Notes under the pieces: generated by a model | Databases searched by the model: none | Told to the model about the DNA's origin: nothing | The model's input: only the letters and a program-made list of their open reading frames with translations | Assembly (NCBI GenBank): GCA_003522085.1 | Contig: DPGI01000001.1 | Span: forward strand, 4,685 to 31,457 | Source of the DNA: Clostridiales bacterium | Lineage (GTDB): Bacteria > Bacillota > Clostridia > Christensenellales > UBA1242 | DNA: 26,773 nucleotides | Reading direction: 5' to 3' | Made by a program: the position numbers and the translations under genes | In this document: positions 1 to 6,735 of the stretch, in pieces | How positions within the stretch are numbered: the stretch's first letter is position 1 | Layout: each line of letters begins with the position of its first letter

Positions 1-56
1 AGAGCATCTGCCTTACAAGCAGAGGGTCATAGGTTCGAGCCCTATAACTCCCACCA
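1..56 (+). tRNA. tRNA-Val(TAC), 3' part
   Basis: The anticodon arm has loop CTTACAA (anticodon TAC) between TCTGC and GCAGA. It is followed by a T-arm with loop TTCGAGC, the acceptor 3' strand and an encoded CCA ending at 56. The 5' acceptor and D-arm lie before the window. The last 14 bases are copied again at 189-202. Confidence 0.93.
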
Positions 57-60
57 GAAA

Positions 61-86
61 AAACGCGATTTAATATCGCGTTTTTT
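61..86 (+). terminator. Intrinsic terminator after tRNA-Val
   Basis: A 9-bp stem (61-69 with 75-83) with loop TTAAT ends in a T run at 81-86. It sits 4 nt after the tRNA CCA and ends the upstream tRNA transcript. Confidence 0.85.
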
Positions 87-254
87 GTTTGCAATTTATT
101 GCAAACTTTGCGACGAAGTATCGTCGCAACTGGTGGGAGATATATCGTCACCGTGCTCACCTTTGCGAGCAAGTTCGCACTTGTTAGATATAACTCCCAC
201 CAAGGACATTATTTTATGAATACCTGAAGCATCGTCGCAACTGGTGGGAGATAT
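87..254. repeat. Hairpin array with tRNA-Val 3'-end copies
   Basis: This non-coding stretch holds several nested or adjacent inverted repeats. One is 87-94/99-106 (8 bp). Another is 109-116/121-128 (8 bp, loop AGTA). A large one pairs TGGTGGGAG at 131 with CTCCCACCA ending at 202. A small one inside it is TGCGA/TCGCA with a GCAAGT loop at 165-180. A 24-bp direct repeat occurs at 120-143 and 231-254. The 14 bases at 189-202 are identical to the tRNA-Val 3' end (43-56), and TGGTGGGAG at 131-139 and 242-250 is its reverse complement. The origin is unknown; it could be a small recombination-derived or REP-like element. Confidence 0.8.
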
Positions 255-269
255 TTTAATATAATAAAA

Positions 270-298
270 TTGACAAGATATTGACTTTACGATATAAT
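270..298 (+). promoter_or_regulatory. Sigma-A promoter, perfect consensus
   Basis: TTGACA at 270-275 and TATAAT at 293-298 are separated by exactly 17 bp. This lies 32 nt upstream of the ATG at 331, so it very likely drives the secreted hypothetical gene. The downstream SD (AGAAG) is weak despite the strong promoter. Confidence 0.85.
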
Positions 299-330
299 TT
301 GTGATATTATAAATCAAAAAGAAGAACCTT

Positions 331-1302
331 ATGAAATCAAGAAAGATATTGTTTTCTTTAATAGCACTTATGCTTATAACTCTATGCGGAATGTATTTGG
401 GATTCTTTTTTACTGCTAAAGATTATAATGTCGGGGCTGAACAAGAAAAAGATCAAGACATTACAGATTTGGAGCCAGATGAAGATGAAGAACCAGATAA
501 TGATGACAACGACGACGATGAAGACAGTGATATCCAAATTCCAACAGATTCGTTAGAACTAATAAATTATGGTTTAAACATCTATCAAAACGGGGCTGGA
601 AGTCAAGCAAACTATAGTTATTCACTGTTTGCTAAAGCGGCCGCTTACGGACAAAAGGCAGATTCGACGCAATACATTAAAGGACGCATGACTTACTCGG
701 GCGGCAAGTCTTTAGATGAAGCATTCTGGTCTTACGAGCACAACACTACAAATGCAATTATTGCAGGCTACGGCAGATTGAAAGAAGAATGCCGAGTAAT
801 GTATACCGAAAAAGAAAAAGATTATGTTGCTGTTGGCAGCACAAAAAATATGAATCTTACAAATCTCACTTATCAATTTGATGAAACAAATTGGAGAGCG
901 GAATATAACTACAAAGATGCCACAGAAGCCTACAAAGTTTTCTGGGCAGACGGATTCCCTTATCAAATAAATAAAAACACTGTTAAAGTTACACGTCACG
1001 ATTCACGTTCAAGCAAATATTACACTAAGATTACTGTGTCATGTGATGTAAACAAATTGCCGGATACGTTTAGGGATTATTATTTCAGAAACAACGGAAT
1101 GATTAGAGTAAATTATACAAATTATGAGTTTACATTTATCATTTCAAAAAAGACCGGAAAAATTAAAAAAATAATTAGATCGGAAGATTTTTGGTGCAGA
1201 GTTATTGATGCGGGATATGATGTAACAATTTATTGTAAAACAAATTGCACACAAGATTTTGTTGTCATGGATAAAGCAATCAATGTAATTAAACCTTTTT
1301 AA
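331..1302 (+). CDS. Membrane-anchored secreted protein with acidic linker, function unknown
   Basis: I do not recognise the family of this 323-residue protein. Residues 1-5 are basic and 6-28 form a hydrophobic segment, read as a signal anchor. Cys19 (LITLC) does not fit a good lipobox, because Leu precedes it. Residues about 37-68 are almost all Asp and Glu, a flexible acidic spacer. The rest (about 75-323) is rich in Tyr, Asn and Lys with alternating beta-like strands, suggesting an extracytoplasmic beta-rich domain. The gene is monocistronic, with its own consensus promoter and a terminator overlapping its stop codon. The coding call is firm; the location outside the membrane is inferred and the function is open. 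Confidence 0.8.
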   Translation: MKSRKILFSLIALMLITLCGMYLGFFFTAKDYNVGAEQEKDQDITDLEPDEDEEPDNDDNDDDEDSDIQIPTDSLELINYGLNIYQNGAGSQANYSYSLFAKAAAYGQKADSTQYIKGRMTYSGGKSLDEAFWSYEHNTTNAIIAGYGRLKEECRVMYTEKEKDYVAVGSTKNMNLTNLTYQFDETNWRAEYNYKDATEAYKVFWADGFPYQINKNTVKVTRHDSRSSKYYTKITVSCDVNKLPDTFRDYYFRNNGMIRVNYTNYEFTFIISKKTGKIKKIIRSEDFWCRVIDAGYDVTIYCKTNCTQDFVVMDKAINVIKPF

Positions 1303-1333
1303 AATGCGGGCAAATAAATGCTTGCATTTTTTT
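1301..1333 (+). terminator. Intrinsic terminator overlapping the stop codon
   Basis: A 12-bp stem (1301-1312 with 1319-1330, two G-T pairs) with loop AATAAA is followed by a T run to 1333. The stem begins inside the TAA stop of the preceding gene. Confidence 0.85.
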
Positions 1334-1450
1334 ATTAATTAATTTTTTAATAATTTTAATAATAATTAAATATAATTCAATTTAAAATAATTTAATTTAT
1401 TTTTTATTTTTTTAACATTTTTATTTAATTATGAATAAATAAATAAAAAT
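1334..1450. other. Extremely AT-rich spacer
   Basis: Nearly all A and T, without a convincing sigma-A promoter. TTAACA at 1412 has only a poor -10 match 17 bp downstream. A promoter for the next gene, possibly of a sporulation sigma factor, should lie here but I cannot identify it. Confidence 0.5.
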
Positions 1451-1462
1451 AAGGAGAATTTT

Positions 1463-1972
1463 ATGCCTATTATATGTAATGATAATGCAAACGGATGTTA
1501 TACTGGCTCTTATTATCCAAGGCCAATTTTTAATTGCTGTCAAGGTGGTTCGTGTGGTGGGAGAAACAATGTTGTAAATCCGACTCGTTCAGAAGAATGG
1601 GGATTTCTTACAGGTGGAGACGTGCAAGCGGCGCAAAACGAAAACATCCCATTAACGCTTACATCAAGTGCAGGGACTGCAGTTTCGCAATCGGTTGCTA
1701 ATGAAGTTAATATAACAACCGGAAATTATCAAGTGGCATATAGCGTGAATGCGTCATCTTCAGTTAACCCACTTCAATTTGGGATTGAACTTAATGGAAC
1801 TGTTTTGTCATATAGTATAATAAGTGGTGAAGGTGACGGAAATTTGCAAAACCTTGCGACAAGTTTTATTATAAGTGTTCCAACAAATTCGCAATTTAGC
1901 GTTGTTAATCTGACGGCAGGGGCAGCGAGCCTGACGCGCGTTAATTTGTCTGTGACAAAACTTTTATCATAA
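1463..1972 (+). CDS. BclA-like C-terminal domain surface (exosporium-type) protein
   Basis: 169 residues. Residues 1-35 are Cys- and Gly-rich (Cys 5, 12, 25, 26, 31) and look like a disulfide or metal-linked head. Residues about 60-168 resemble the TNF-like C-terminal domain of BclA/exosporium glycoproteins: a GTAVSQ strand, a G-NYQVAYSVNASSS strand, an LNGT turn, a hydrophobic strand before VPTNSQF, and a final Ala/Ser-rich strand. There is no collagen-like Gly-X-Y region between head and domain and no signal peptide, as in spore-layer proteins assembled from the mother cell. The start is fixed by AAGGAG at about 1451. No terminator is visible after it. Family assignment is by pattern, so the role in a spore or cell surface layer is inference. 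Confidence 0.7.
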   Translation: MPIICNDNANGCYTGSYYPRPIFNCCQGGSCGGRNNVVNPTRSEEWGFLTGGDVQAAQNENIPLTLTSSAGTAVSQSVANEVNITTGNYQVAYSVNASSSVNPLQFGIELNGTVLSYSIISGEGDGNLQNLATSFIISVPTNSQFSVVNLTAGAASLTRVNLSVTKLLS

Positions 1973-1985
1973 CAACAAAATTCTC

Positions 1986-2014
1986 TTTCATTTTTATTTA
2001 AAATGGGGTATACT
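1986..2014 (+). promoter_or_regulatory. Probable promoter of yqzL-recO
   Basis: TATACT at 2009-2014 is preceded, 17 bp upstream, by a weak -35 (TTTCAT, 1986-1991). The same -10 hexamer is used at the rpsJ promoter. It lies 44 nt before the YqzL-like ATG. Confidence 0.5.
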
Positions 2015-2058
2015 AATAATGTAAATGGCATAGCCTAACTAAAAAGGAGGGTGAAGAC

Positions 2059-2208
2059 ATGGTAAAAACATTCGCAAATCAGGAACAAGAAGATTCTTGG
2101 AAATTATTCGCTTATGGTCCTGACGGAATTAAAGGCAATCCTCTTTTTATAATGACATTTATTGAAATTGAGCAAGAAAGGAAAAGAGAAAAAGAAATTT
2201 CGTTATAA
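2059..2208 (+). CDS. YqzL-like small protein
   Basis: A 49-residue gene preceded by a strong SD (AAGGAGGG, 2044-2051), ending 2 nt before the recO ATG. Residues 13-22 (SWKLFAYGPD) then GIKG resemble the start of YqzL (W-x-x-F-x-x-x-G-x-I), a short conserved Firmicutes protein of unknown function usually encoded between era and recO. The C-terminal half is charged and helical (EIEQERKREKE). Identity rests on the short motif plus the recO neighbour; the coding call rests on the SD, translational coupling and position. Confidence 0.65.
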   Translation: MVKTFANQEQEDSWKLFAYGPDGIKGNPLFIMTFIEIEQERKREKEISL

Positions 2209-2210
2209 AA

Positions 2211-2924
2211 ATGGCGTCAACAAAAGTTAAGGCCTTGGTTATTGAGGCAAAAGACAATAAAGAAAAGGACAAGCTTGCTACTCTTTATTCACTTGAAGAG
2301 GGCAAGCTTTTTGCTTGCTTTCGTGGAGTGCGCGGTGTAAAAGCAAAAATGAAAGCTGCGAAAGAAATATTTACTTTTGGCGAATTTGTTGTTGAAGACA
2401 CTAAAGCGGGAAGGATTGTGACCGAAGCAAATATTATTGACAGTTTTTCGCCTTTAAGAGCCGATTTAGATAAATATTATGAAGCATGCAGTTTGGTGGA
2501 TATCTTGAAAAAATTGTCTTCACAAAATGCCGACCCTGCATTGTTTATTGCAATAATAAAAGCGCTTAAAGCAGTTTGCTATGATGGCGCGCCAAAATAT
2601 TATTCGCTTGTTAAGTTTTTGATAACAATATTTGAAAACATGGGATATAAACTTAATTTCGACACGTGCGCTAGTTGTAAGGCGAAATTATCAGGGAAAA
2701 AGTATTTAAATCTTGATTATGGCGAAATTGTTTGCGCAAATTGCAGACAAATGACGGCAATAGAAATATCACCAGCAACAGCATCTGCACTTAAACTTTT
2801 AAAAGAAACTCCATATGAAAAATTAAAAACTCTCAAACTTGGCGGCGGTGGAGAAATCAAAGCGTTAAACCTGCTTAGTGAAAATTTTGAATGGCGTTTT
2901 GGAAGTAAGTTTTTCATAGCATAA
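2211..2924 (+). CDS. recO: DNA repair protein RecO
   Basis: 237 residues, the usual RecO size. RecO anneals single strands and loads RecA in RecFOR recombinational repair. The N-terminal OB-fold (about 1-80) contains the typical KVKALVIEAKDNKEKDKLATLYS start and the CFRGVRG segment; a helical domain follows. Cys153, Cys156, Cys175 and Cys178 form the RecO zinc finger (CASC and CANC). It follows the YqzL-like gene by 2 nt, so translation is probably coupled. No clear SD of its own is needed: AGAAAGG is about 30 nt upstream inside the previous gene. A terminator follows immediately. Confidence 0.93.
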   Translation: MASTKVKALVIEAKDNKEKDKLATLYSLEEGKLFACFRGVRGVKAKMKAAKEIFTFGEFVVEDTKAGRIVTEANIIDSFSPLRADLDKYYEACSLVDILKKLSSQNADPALFIAIIKALKAVCYDGAPKYYSLVKFLITIFENMGYKLNFDTCASCKAKLSGKKYLNLDYGEIVCANCRQMTAIEISPATASALKLLKETPYEKLKTLKLGGGGEIKALNLLSENFEWRFGSKFFIA

Positions 2925-2951
2925 GCCATCACGTTATGTGATGGCTTTTTT
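2924..2951 (+). terminator. Intrinsic terminator after recO
   Basis: AGCCATCAC (2924-2932) pairs perfectly with GTGATGGCT (2938-2946), loop GTTAT, followed by T to 2951. It isolates recO from the ribosomal operon. Confidence 0.92.
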
Positions 2952-3054
2952 ATCTTATTTTTTTTGTTTATAGAGCAGTGCATATGTTATTTTAATTATA
3001 TATAATTCTAATAAAGAACATTATAAACATTTTTAAAAATATTTTATAAAATGC

Positions 3055-3083
3055 TTGACTTTAAAGTGGGGTTAGGGTATACT
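3055..3083 (+). promoter_or_regulatory. Main promoter of the S10-spc-alpha cluster
   Basis: TTGACT (3055-3060) and TATACT (3078-3083) are spaced by 17 bp, with AT-rich DNA upstream that could act as an UP element. Transcription should begin near 3090, leaving a leader of about 210 nt before rpsJ. Confidence 0.85.
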
Positions 3084-3089
3084 TACTAT

Positions 3090-3299
3090 GCTGTGAAATA
3101 CGGGTTGATGCCTGAGGTTACTTTGGTTACCGGCAATCAAAGAGAACTTAGGCGGACAAGTTCGTGGCATGACCGCGAGCGAGCTGACCTTAAACCACAT
3201 TTTTTATTGCTTAGCAGCATGAAACACGCGGCTCCGTTGTCGAGAGTTTCAAAAGCAGTGGCAATAAGGCAGTTTTAGCCAAAACTAGGAGGAAAAACA
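3090..3299 (+). promoter_or_regulatory. Long structured 5' leader of rpsJ (candidate r-protein leader)
   Basis: The ~210-nt untranslated leader has higher GC than the intergenic DNA around it. Visible hairpins are CTTTG/CAAAG (3121-3125/3138-3142) and GAACTT/AAGTTC (3144-3149/3158-3163). The loop of the second contains GCGG (3152-3155), which could pair with CCGC at 3173-3176 as a pseudoknot. GTTTT/AAAAC (3272-3276/3281-3285) lies just before the SD. No terminator is seen, so control would be on translation or by a factor. S10 operons are autoregulated by L4 in E. coli; whether L4 or another protein acts here is unknown. Confidence 0.55.
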
Positions 3300-3608
3300 A
3301 TGGCAACAAAGAAAATCAGGATCAAACTTAAATCATTCGAATCTGCTCTCATTGATGAAGCTTGCAAAAGAATCATCCTTGCCGCTGAAAAGAATGGTGC
3401 AAAAGTTGCTGGTCCAATTCCACTTCCAACAGACAAGGAAGTAATCACTGTTATTCGTTCACCACACAAACACAAGGATAGTCGTGAACAATTCGAGTCA
3501 AAGACTCACAAAAGACTTATTGACATTATCAGTCCATCAACAAAGGTTGTCGACGCTATGATGAAGCTCGACCTTCCTGCAGGTGTGGACATCCAAATTA
3601 AACTGTAA
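3300..3608 (+). CDS. rpsJ: 30S ribosomal protein S10
   Basis: 102 residues, full family length. S10 is in the 30S head and, as NusE, joins transcription antitermination complexes. The family pattern is clear: KIRIKLKSFE at the start, GPIPLPT, then SPHKHKDSREQFE and the THKRLIDI helix. AGGAGG lies 7-8 nt before the ATG. First gene of the cluster, behind a long leader, so control of the leader would set expression of everything downstream. No departures from the family seen. Confidence 0.97.
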   Translation: MATKKIRIKLKSFESALIDEACKRIILAAEKNGAKVAGPIPLPTDKEVITVIRSPHKHKDSREQFESKTHKRLIDIISPSTKVVDAMMKLDLPAGVDIQIKL

Positions 3609-3619
3609 GGAGGCACTTC

Positions 3620-4255
3620 GTGAAAAAAGCAATACTAGGTAAAAAACTTGGAATGACTCAAGTATTTAATGCAGACGGCAAAGTTATTCCTGTGACTGTG
3701 ATTGAAGCTGGTCCTTGCAGCGTAGTTCAAATCAAGTCAAACGAAAAAGATGGTTATGAAGCAGTTGTTGTAGCTTTTGATAAACAAAAAGAACAACGTG
3801 TTAACAAACCTAAACTTGGTGTTTTCAAAAAGGCTGGCGTAGAACCATGCAAAGTTTTGAGAGAATTCAAACTTGAAAACACTGCAGATTATACTGTTGG
3901 ACAAACAGTTGACTGCTCAATCTTCGCTGAAGGCGACAAAGTCGACGCAATCGGAGTTACTAGAGGTAGAGGATTTACAGGCGTTATTCAAAGATGGAAT
4001 AACCACAGACTCAAAATGACCCACGGAACAGGACCTGTTCACAGAGAAGTTGGTTCTATGGGTGCAAATTCAACTCCATCTAGAGTGTTCAAAAACAAAC
4101 ATATGCCGGGACACTATGGATGCGAAAGAGTTACAATTCAAAATCTTGAAATAGTCAAAGTCGATGCAGAAAGAAACGTTCTGCTTGTAAAAGGATGCGT
4201 TCCTGGACCTAAAGGCTCAGTTGTAACCATTCGCGAAGCAATCAAAGGAGAATAA
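3620..4255 (+). CDS. rplC: 50S ribosomal protein L3
   Basis: 211 residues with a GTG start placed after AAGGAGG. L3 binds near the 23S 3' end and reaches the peptidyl transferase centre with a long loop. The family start KKAILGKKLGMTQVF, GVTRGRGFTGVIQRW and the loop HGTGPVHREVGSMGANSTPSRVFKNKHMPGH are visible (the last from about residue 135, interrupted here only by my abbreviation). The GTG start follows rpsJ by 11 nt. Nothing unusual. Confidence 0.97.
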   Translation: MKKAILGKKLGMTQVFNADGKVIPVTVIEAGPCSVVQIKSNEKDGYEAVVVAFDKQKEQRVNKPKLGVFKKAGVEPCKVLREFKLENTADYTVGQTVDCSIFAEGDKVDAIGVTRGRGFTGVIQRWNNHRLKMTHGTGPVHREVGSMGANSTPSRVFKNKHMPGHYGCERVTIQNLEIVKVDAERNVLLVKGCVPGPKGSVVTIREAIKGE

Positions 4256-4257
4256 AA

Positions 4258-4884
4258 ATGGCAAAAGTTAAAGTTTATGATATGGCCGCTAAGGTTGTTG
4301 ACGAAATCGAACTTAATGACGAACTCTTTGCTCTTGAATACAACGAACCATTGATTCACGAAGCTGTGGTTGCTTATCAAGCAAACCAAAGACAAGGAAA
4401 CAAAAGCGTTCTTACAAGAAGTGAAGTTAGAGGTCATGCAAAGAAACCTTGGCGTCAAAAGAAAACCGGACGTGCTCGTCACGGCTCAACGAAATCTCCA
4501 GAATATACAGGTGGCGGAGTTGTATTCGCACCAAAACCTAGAGATTTCTCAAAGAAAATGAACAAAACAGCAAAAAGACTTGCTCTTCTTACTGCTCTTT
4601 CAAGAAAAATCGCACTGGGACAATTCATTGTTCTTAAAGATTTCGAAATTGCAAGCGGAAAGACAAAAGATGCAAATGCGTTCCTTAAAGCATTTGGTCT
4701 CAGCGGAAGAACTCTTGTAGTTGGCAAAGACAACTCAACTGAAACTCTTCGTGCTACCGCAAACATTAAGTCTTTGAATGCAGAAGATGTTAGAACTCTT
4801 ACAACTTATGAAGTTGTTGCTAACAAAAACGTTCTTCTTACTGCCGACGCTGTAAAAACAATAGAGGAGGCTTACGCAGAATAA
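4258..4884 (+). CDS. rplD: 50S ribosomal protein L4
   Basis: 208 residues. L4 is a core 23S-binding protein whose extended loop lines the exit tunnel and macrolide pocket. That loop is recognisable at about 45-100: RQGNKSVLTRSEVRG, then KKPWRQKKTGRARHGS and the GGVVFAPKPR segment. Begins 2 nt after rplC, and its stop overlaps the rplW ATG (TAATG), so L4 and L23 are probably made in step. In Gammaproteobacteria L4 represses its own operon; it is therefore a candidate ligand for the leader at 3090-3299, but that is inference. Confidence 0.97.
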   Translation: MAKVKVYDMAAKVVDEIELNDELFALEYNEPLIHEAVVAYQANQRQGNKSVLTRSEVRGHAKKPWRQKKTGRARHGSTKSPEYTGGGVVFAPKPRDFSKKMNKTAKRLALLTALSRKIALGQFIVLKDFEIASGKTKDANAFLKAFGLSGRTLVVGKDNSTETLRATANIKSLNAEDVRTLTTYEVVANKNVLLTADAVKTIEEAYAE

Positions 4885-5186
4885 TGGAAGCTTATCAAAT
4901 TATTAAAAAACCACTCTTAACTGAAAAAAGTTATGCTGGAATTCAAGCAAAAGTTTATTCTTTTGTTGTTGACAAGCGTGCTTCTAAGACTGAAATCAAA
5001 AAAGCTGTTGAAAGCATCTTCGGAGTGGAAGTAGAAAAAGTTAACACAATGGTTGTTAAAGGACACACAAAAGTTCAAAATACAAAAGCCGGAAGAACAG
5101 TAGGCAAAACAAGCGACTATAAAAAAGCTATTGTTACTCTTAAAGAGTCATCAAAACCTATTGCTTATTTCGAAAGCTTGTCATAA
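4884..5186 (+). CDS. rplW: 50S ribosomal protein L23
   Basis: 100 residues, normal size. L23 sits at the tunnel exit and docks trigger factor and the signal recognition particle. Matches the family at IIKKPLLTEKSY, YSFVVDKRASKTEIKKAVE and the VNTMVVKGHTKV strand. Its ATG overlaps the rplD stop; the SD GAGGAGG lies inside the end of rplD. Confidence 0.97.
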   Translation: MEAYQIIKKPLLTEKSYAGIQAKVYSFVVDKRASKTEIKKAVESIFGVEVEKVNTMVVKGHTKVQNTKAGRTVGKTSDYKKAIVTLKESSKPIAYFESLS

Positions 5187-5202
5187 TTAGAGGAGGTTAA
5201 AA

Positions 5203-6030
5203 ATGGCTATCAATAAATCTAAACCAACATCAGCCGGAAGAAGATTTTATTCTTCGCTTGCTTTTGATGAAATTACAAAGAAAACGCCTGAAAAATCTCT
5301 TCTCGCAGTAAAGAAAAAAAATGCTGGTAGAAATGCTCAAGGCAGAATCACTGTTCGTCATCAAGGTGGCGGAAACAGACAAAAATATCGTATAATCGAT
5401 TTCAAACGTAACAAAGACAACATTCCTGCAAAAGTTGTTGGCATTGAATACGATCCAAACAGAACAGCATTCATTGCACTCTTAAACTATGCAGATGGTG
5501 AAAAACGTTACATCATCGCACCTCTTGGTCTTCAAGTTGGTGAAACCGTAATGAGTGGTGAAAATGTTGAAATTAAAGTCGGAAATGCACTTCCAATTTC
5601 ATCAATCCCAGTAGGTTCAGTTATCCACAACATTGAACTTCAACCAAAGAAAGGCGCTCAACTTGGCAGAAGTGCTGGCAGCGCAATTCAACTTATGGCA
5701 AAAGAAGGCAGATATGCTACACTCAGACTTCCTTCAGGAGAAATGAGAAAAGTATTAACTTCTTGCCGTGCAACAATCGGAACTGTTGGAAATCTTGACC
5801 ATGAACTTGTTTCTCTCGGCAAAGCCGGAAGAAAACGTCACATGGGCGTTAGACCTGGCGTTCGTGGTGTTGCAATGAACCCTAACGATCACCCACACGG
5901 TGGTGGTGAAGGAAAGAGCCCAGTCGGCATGAAGTCACCTATGACTCCATGGGGCAAACCTGCACTTGGTCTTAAGACTAGAAAGAGAAAAAAGGCTTCT
6001 AACCGCTTAATGGTTAAGAGAGTAAATTAG
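5203..6030 (+). CDS. rplB: 50S ribosomal protein L2
   Basis: 275 residues. L2 is needed for subunit joining and peptidyl transferase activity. N-terminal KPTSAGRRF, the RNA-binding OB/SH3 parts (RITVRHQGGGNRQKYR, VVGIEYDPNRTAFIAL) and the C-terminal loop with MNPNDHPHGGGEG are present, including the conserved His near the catalytic centre. The C-terminal KTRKRKKASNRLMVKR is standard. SD GAGGAGG. Nothing unusual. Confidence 0.98.
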   Translation: MAINKSKPTSAGRRFYSSLAFDEITKKTPEKSLLAVKKKNAGRNAQGRITVRHQGGGNRQKYRIIDFKRNKDNIPAKVVGIEYDPNRTAFIALLNYADGEKRYIIAPLGLQVGETVMSGENVEIKVGNALPISSIPVGSVIHNIELQPKKGAQLGRSAGSAIQLMAKEGRYATLRLPSGEMRKVLTSCRATIGTVGNLDHELVSLGKAGRKRHMGVRPGVRGVAMNPNDHPHGGGEGKSPVGMKSPMTPWGKPALGLKTRKRKKASNRLMVKRVN

Positions 6031-6041
6031 GAGAAGTAACT

Positions 6042-6326
6042 ATGCAGAAAGAAATTAAAAAACCTTATGTGCACTCATCTCTTGTTAAGAAAGTTAAAGA
6101 AATGCAAACTTCAGGTGTTAAAAGACCTATCAAAACTTGGTCACGTTCTTCAACTATTTACCCAGAGTTTGTAGGATTCACATTTGCTGTTTACAATGGC
6201 AAAAAACACATTCCTGTTTATTGCACAGCAGATATGGTTGGTCACAAACTTGGCGAATTTTCTCCAACAAGAACTTATAAAGGCCACGCAGCAAAGAAAG
6301 CAGCTAAAACTGCTGTTAAGAAGTAA
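6042..6326 (+). CDS. rpsS: 30S ribosomal protein S19
   Basis: 94 residues. S19 lies in the 30S head, pairs with S13 and contacts the A-site finger. Family signatures are KKPYVHSSLVKKV, IKTWSRSSTIYPEFVG and the end GHKLGEFSPTRTYKGH. The tail after GHAAKKAAK is Lys/Ala-rich. Eleven nt after rplB. Confidence 0.97.
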   Translation: MQKEIKKPYVHSSLVKKVKEMQTSGVKRPIKTWSRSSTIYPEFVGFTFAVYNGKKHIPVYCTADMVGHKLGEFSPTRTYKGHAAKKAAKTAVKK

Positions 6327-6339
6327 GGTGAGGTGAAAA

Positions 6340-6726
6340 ATGGCTACAAGAATTAGACAAAAAGCAGAAAACAGGGCAAAAGCTAAAGATGTTCGTCCTT
6401 ACGCAAAGGCTAGATACATCAGAATGAGCCCATCAAAAGTTAGAATCGTTCTCGACCTTATCAGGGGCAAAAATGTAAGAGAAGCCGCAGCTATCCTTGC
6501 AAATATGCCAAACTCTGCTGCAGAAGCAACTTTGAAAGTTTTAAACAGTGCAGTTGCAAATGCTGAAAATAACAAAGGTCTTAATGCAGAAACTCTTTAT
6601 GTTGCCGAAGCATATGTTTGCCAAGGCCCAATCCTTAAGAGAATTATGCAAAGAGGAAAAGGTTCAGCTGACAGAATTTTAAAGAAAACATCGCACATTA
6701 CAATTGTGCTTGATGAAAGAAGATAG
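6340..6726 (+). CDS. rplV: 50S ribosomal protein L22
   Basis: 128 residues. L22 binds 23S rRNA and lines the exit tunnel with its beta-hairpin. The core ARYIRMSPSKVRIVLDLIRGK, the NSAVANAENNKGL segment and the C-terminal KRIMQRGKGSADRILKKTSH hairpin are seen. About 15 N-terminal residues (RIRQKAENRAKAKD) form a basic extension relative to the shortest homologues. Confidence 0.97.
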   Translation: MATRIRQKAENRAKAKDVRPYAKARYIRMSPSKVRIVLDLIRGKNVREAAAILANMPNSAAEATLKVLNSAVANAENNKGLNAETLYVAEAYVCQGPILKRIMQRGKGSADRILKKTSHITIVLDERR

Positions 6727-6735
6727 GAGGGCAAA

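Noticed and set aside
120..254. Possible CRISPR array
   Set aside because: Only two repeat copies, 111 bp apart, palindromic and tRNA-derived; no third repeat and no cas genes in the window.
96..317. 73-codon reverse reading frame with repeated ISPTSCDD peptides
   Set aside because: The peptide repeat is the translation of the 24-bp DNA repeat and hairpins, overlapping a strong opposite promoter; no SD.
331..390. Lipoprotein signal at Cys19 of the 323-residue protein
   Set aside because: The residue before Cys is Leu (LITLC), unlike the Gly/Ala/Ser of a lipobox; an uncleaved or ordinary signal anchor is more likely.
3164..3177. GTGG-CATG-ACCGCG resembling the T-box motif GTGG-N-ACCGCG
   Set aside because: Three extra bases in the motif, no terminator downstream and no aminoacylation or amino-acid gene; chance resemblance in a leader.
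3051..3278. 75-codon forward reading frame upstream of rpsJ
   Set aside because: Its ATG lies before the -35 of the ribosomal promoter and it runs through promoter and leader; no SD and no family resemblance. Treated as leader.
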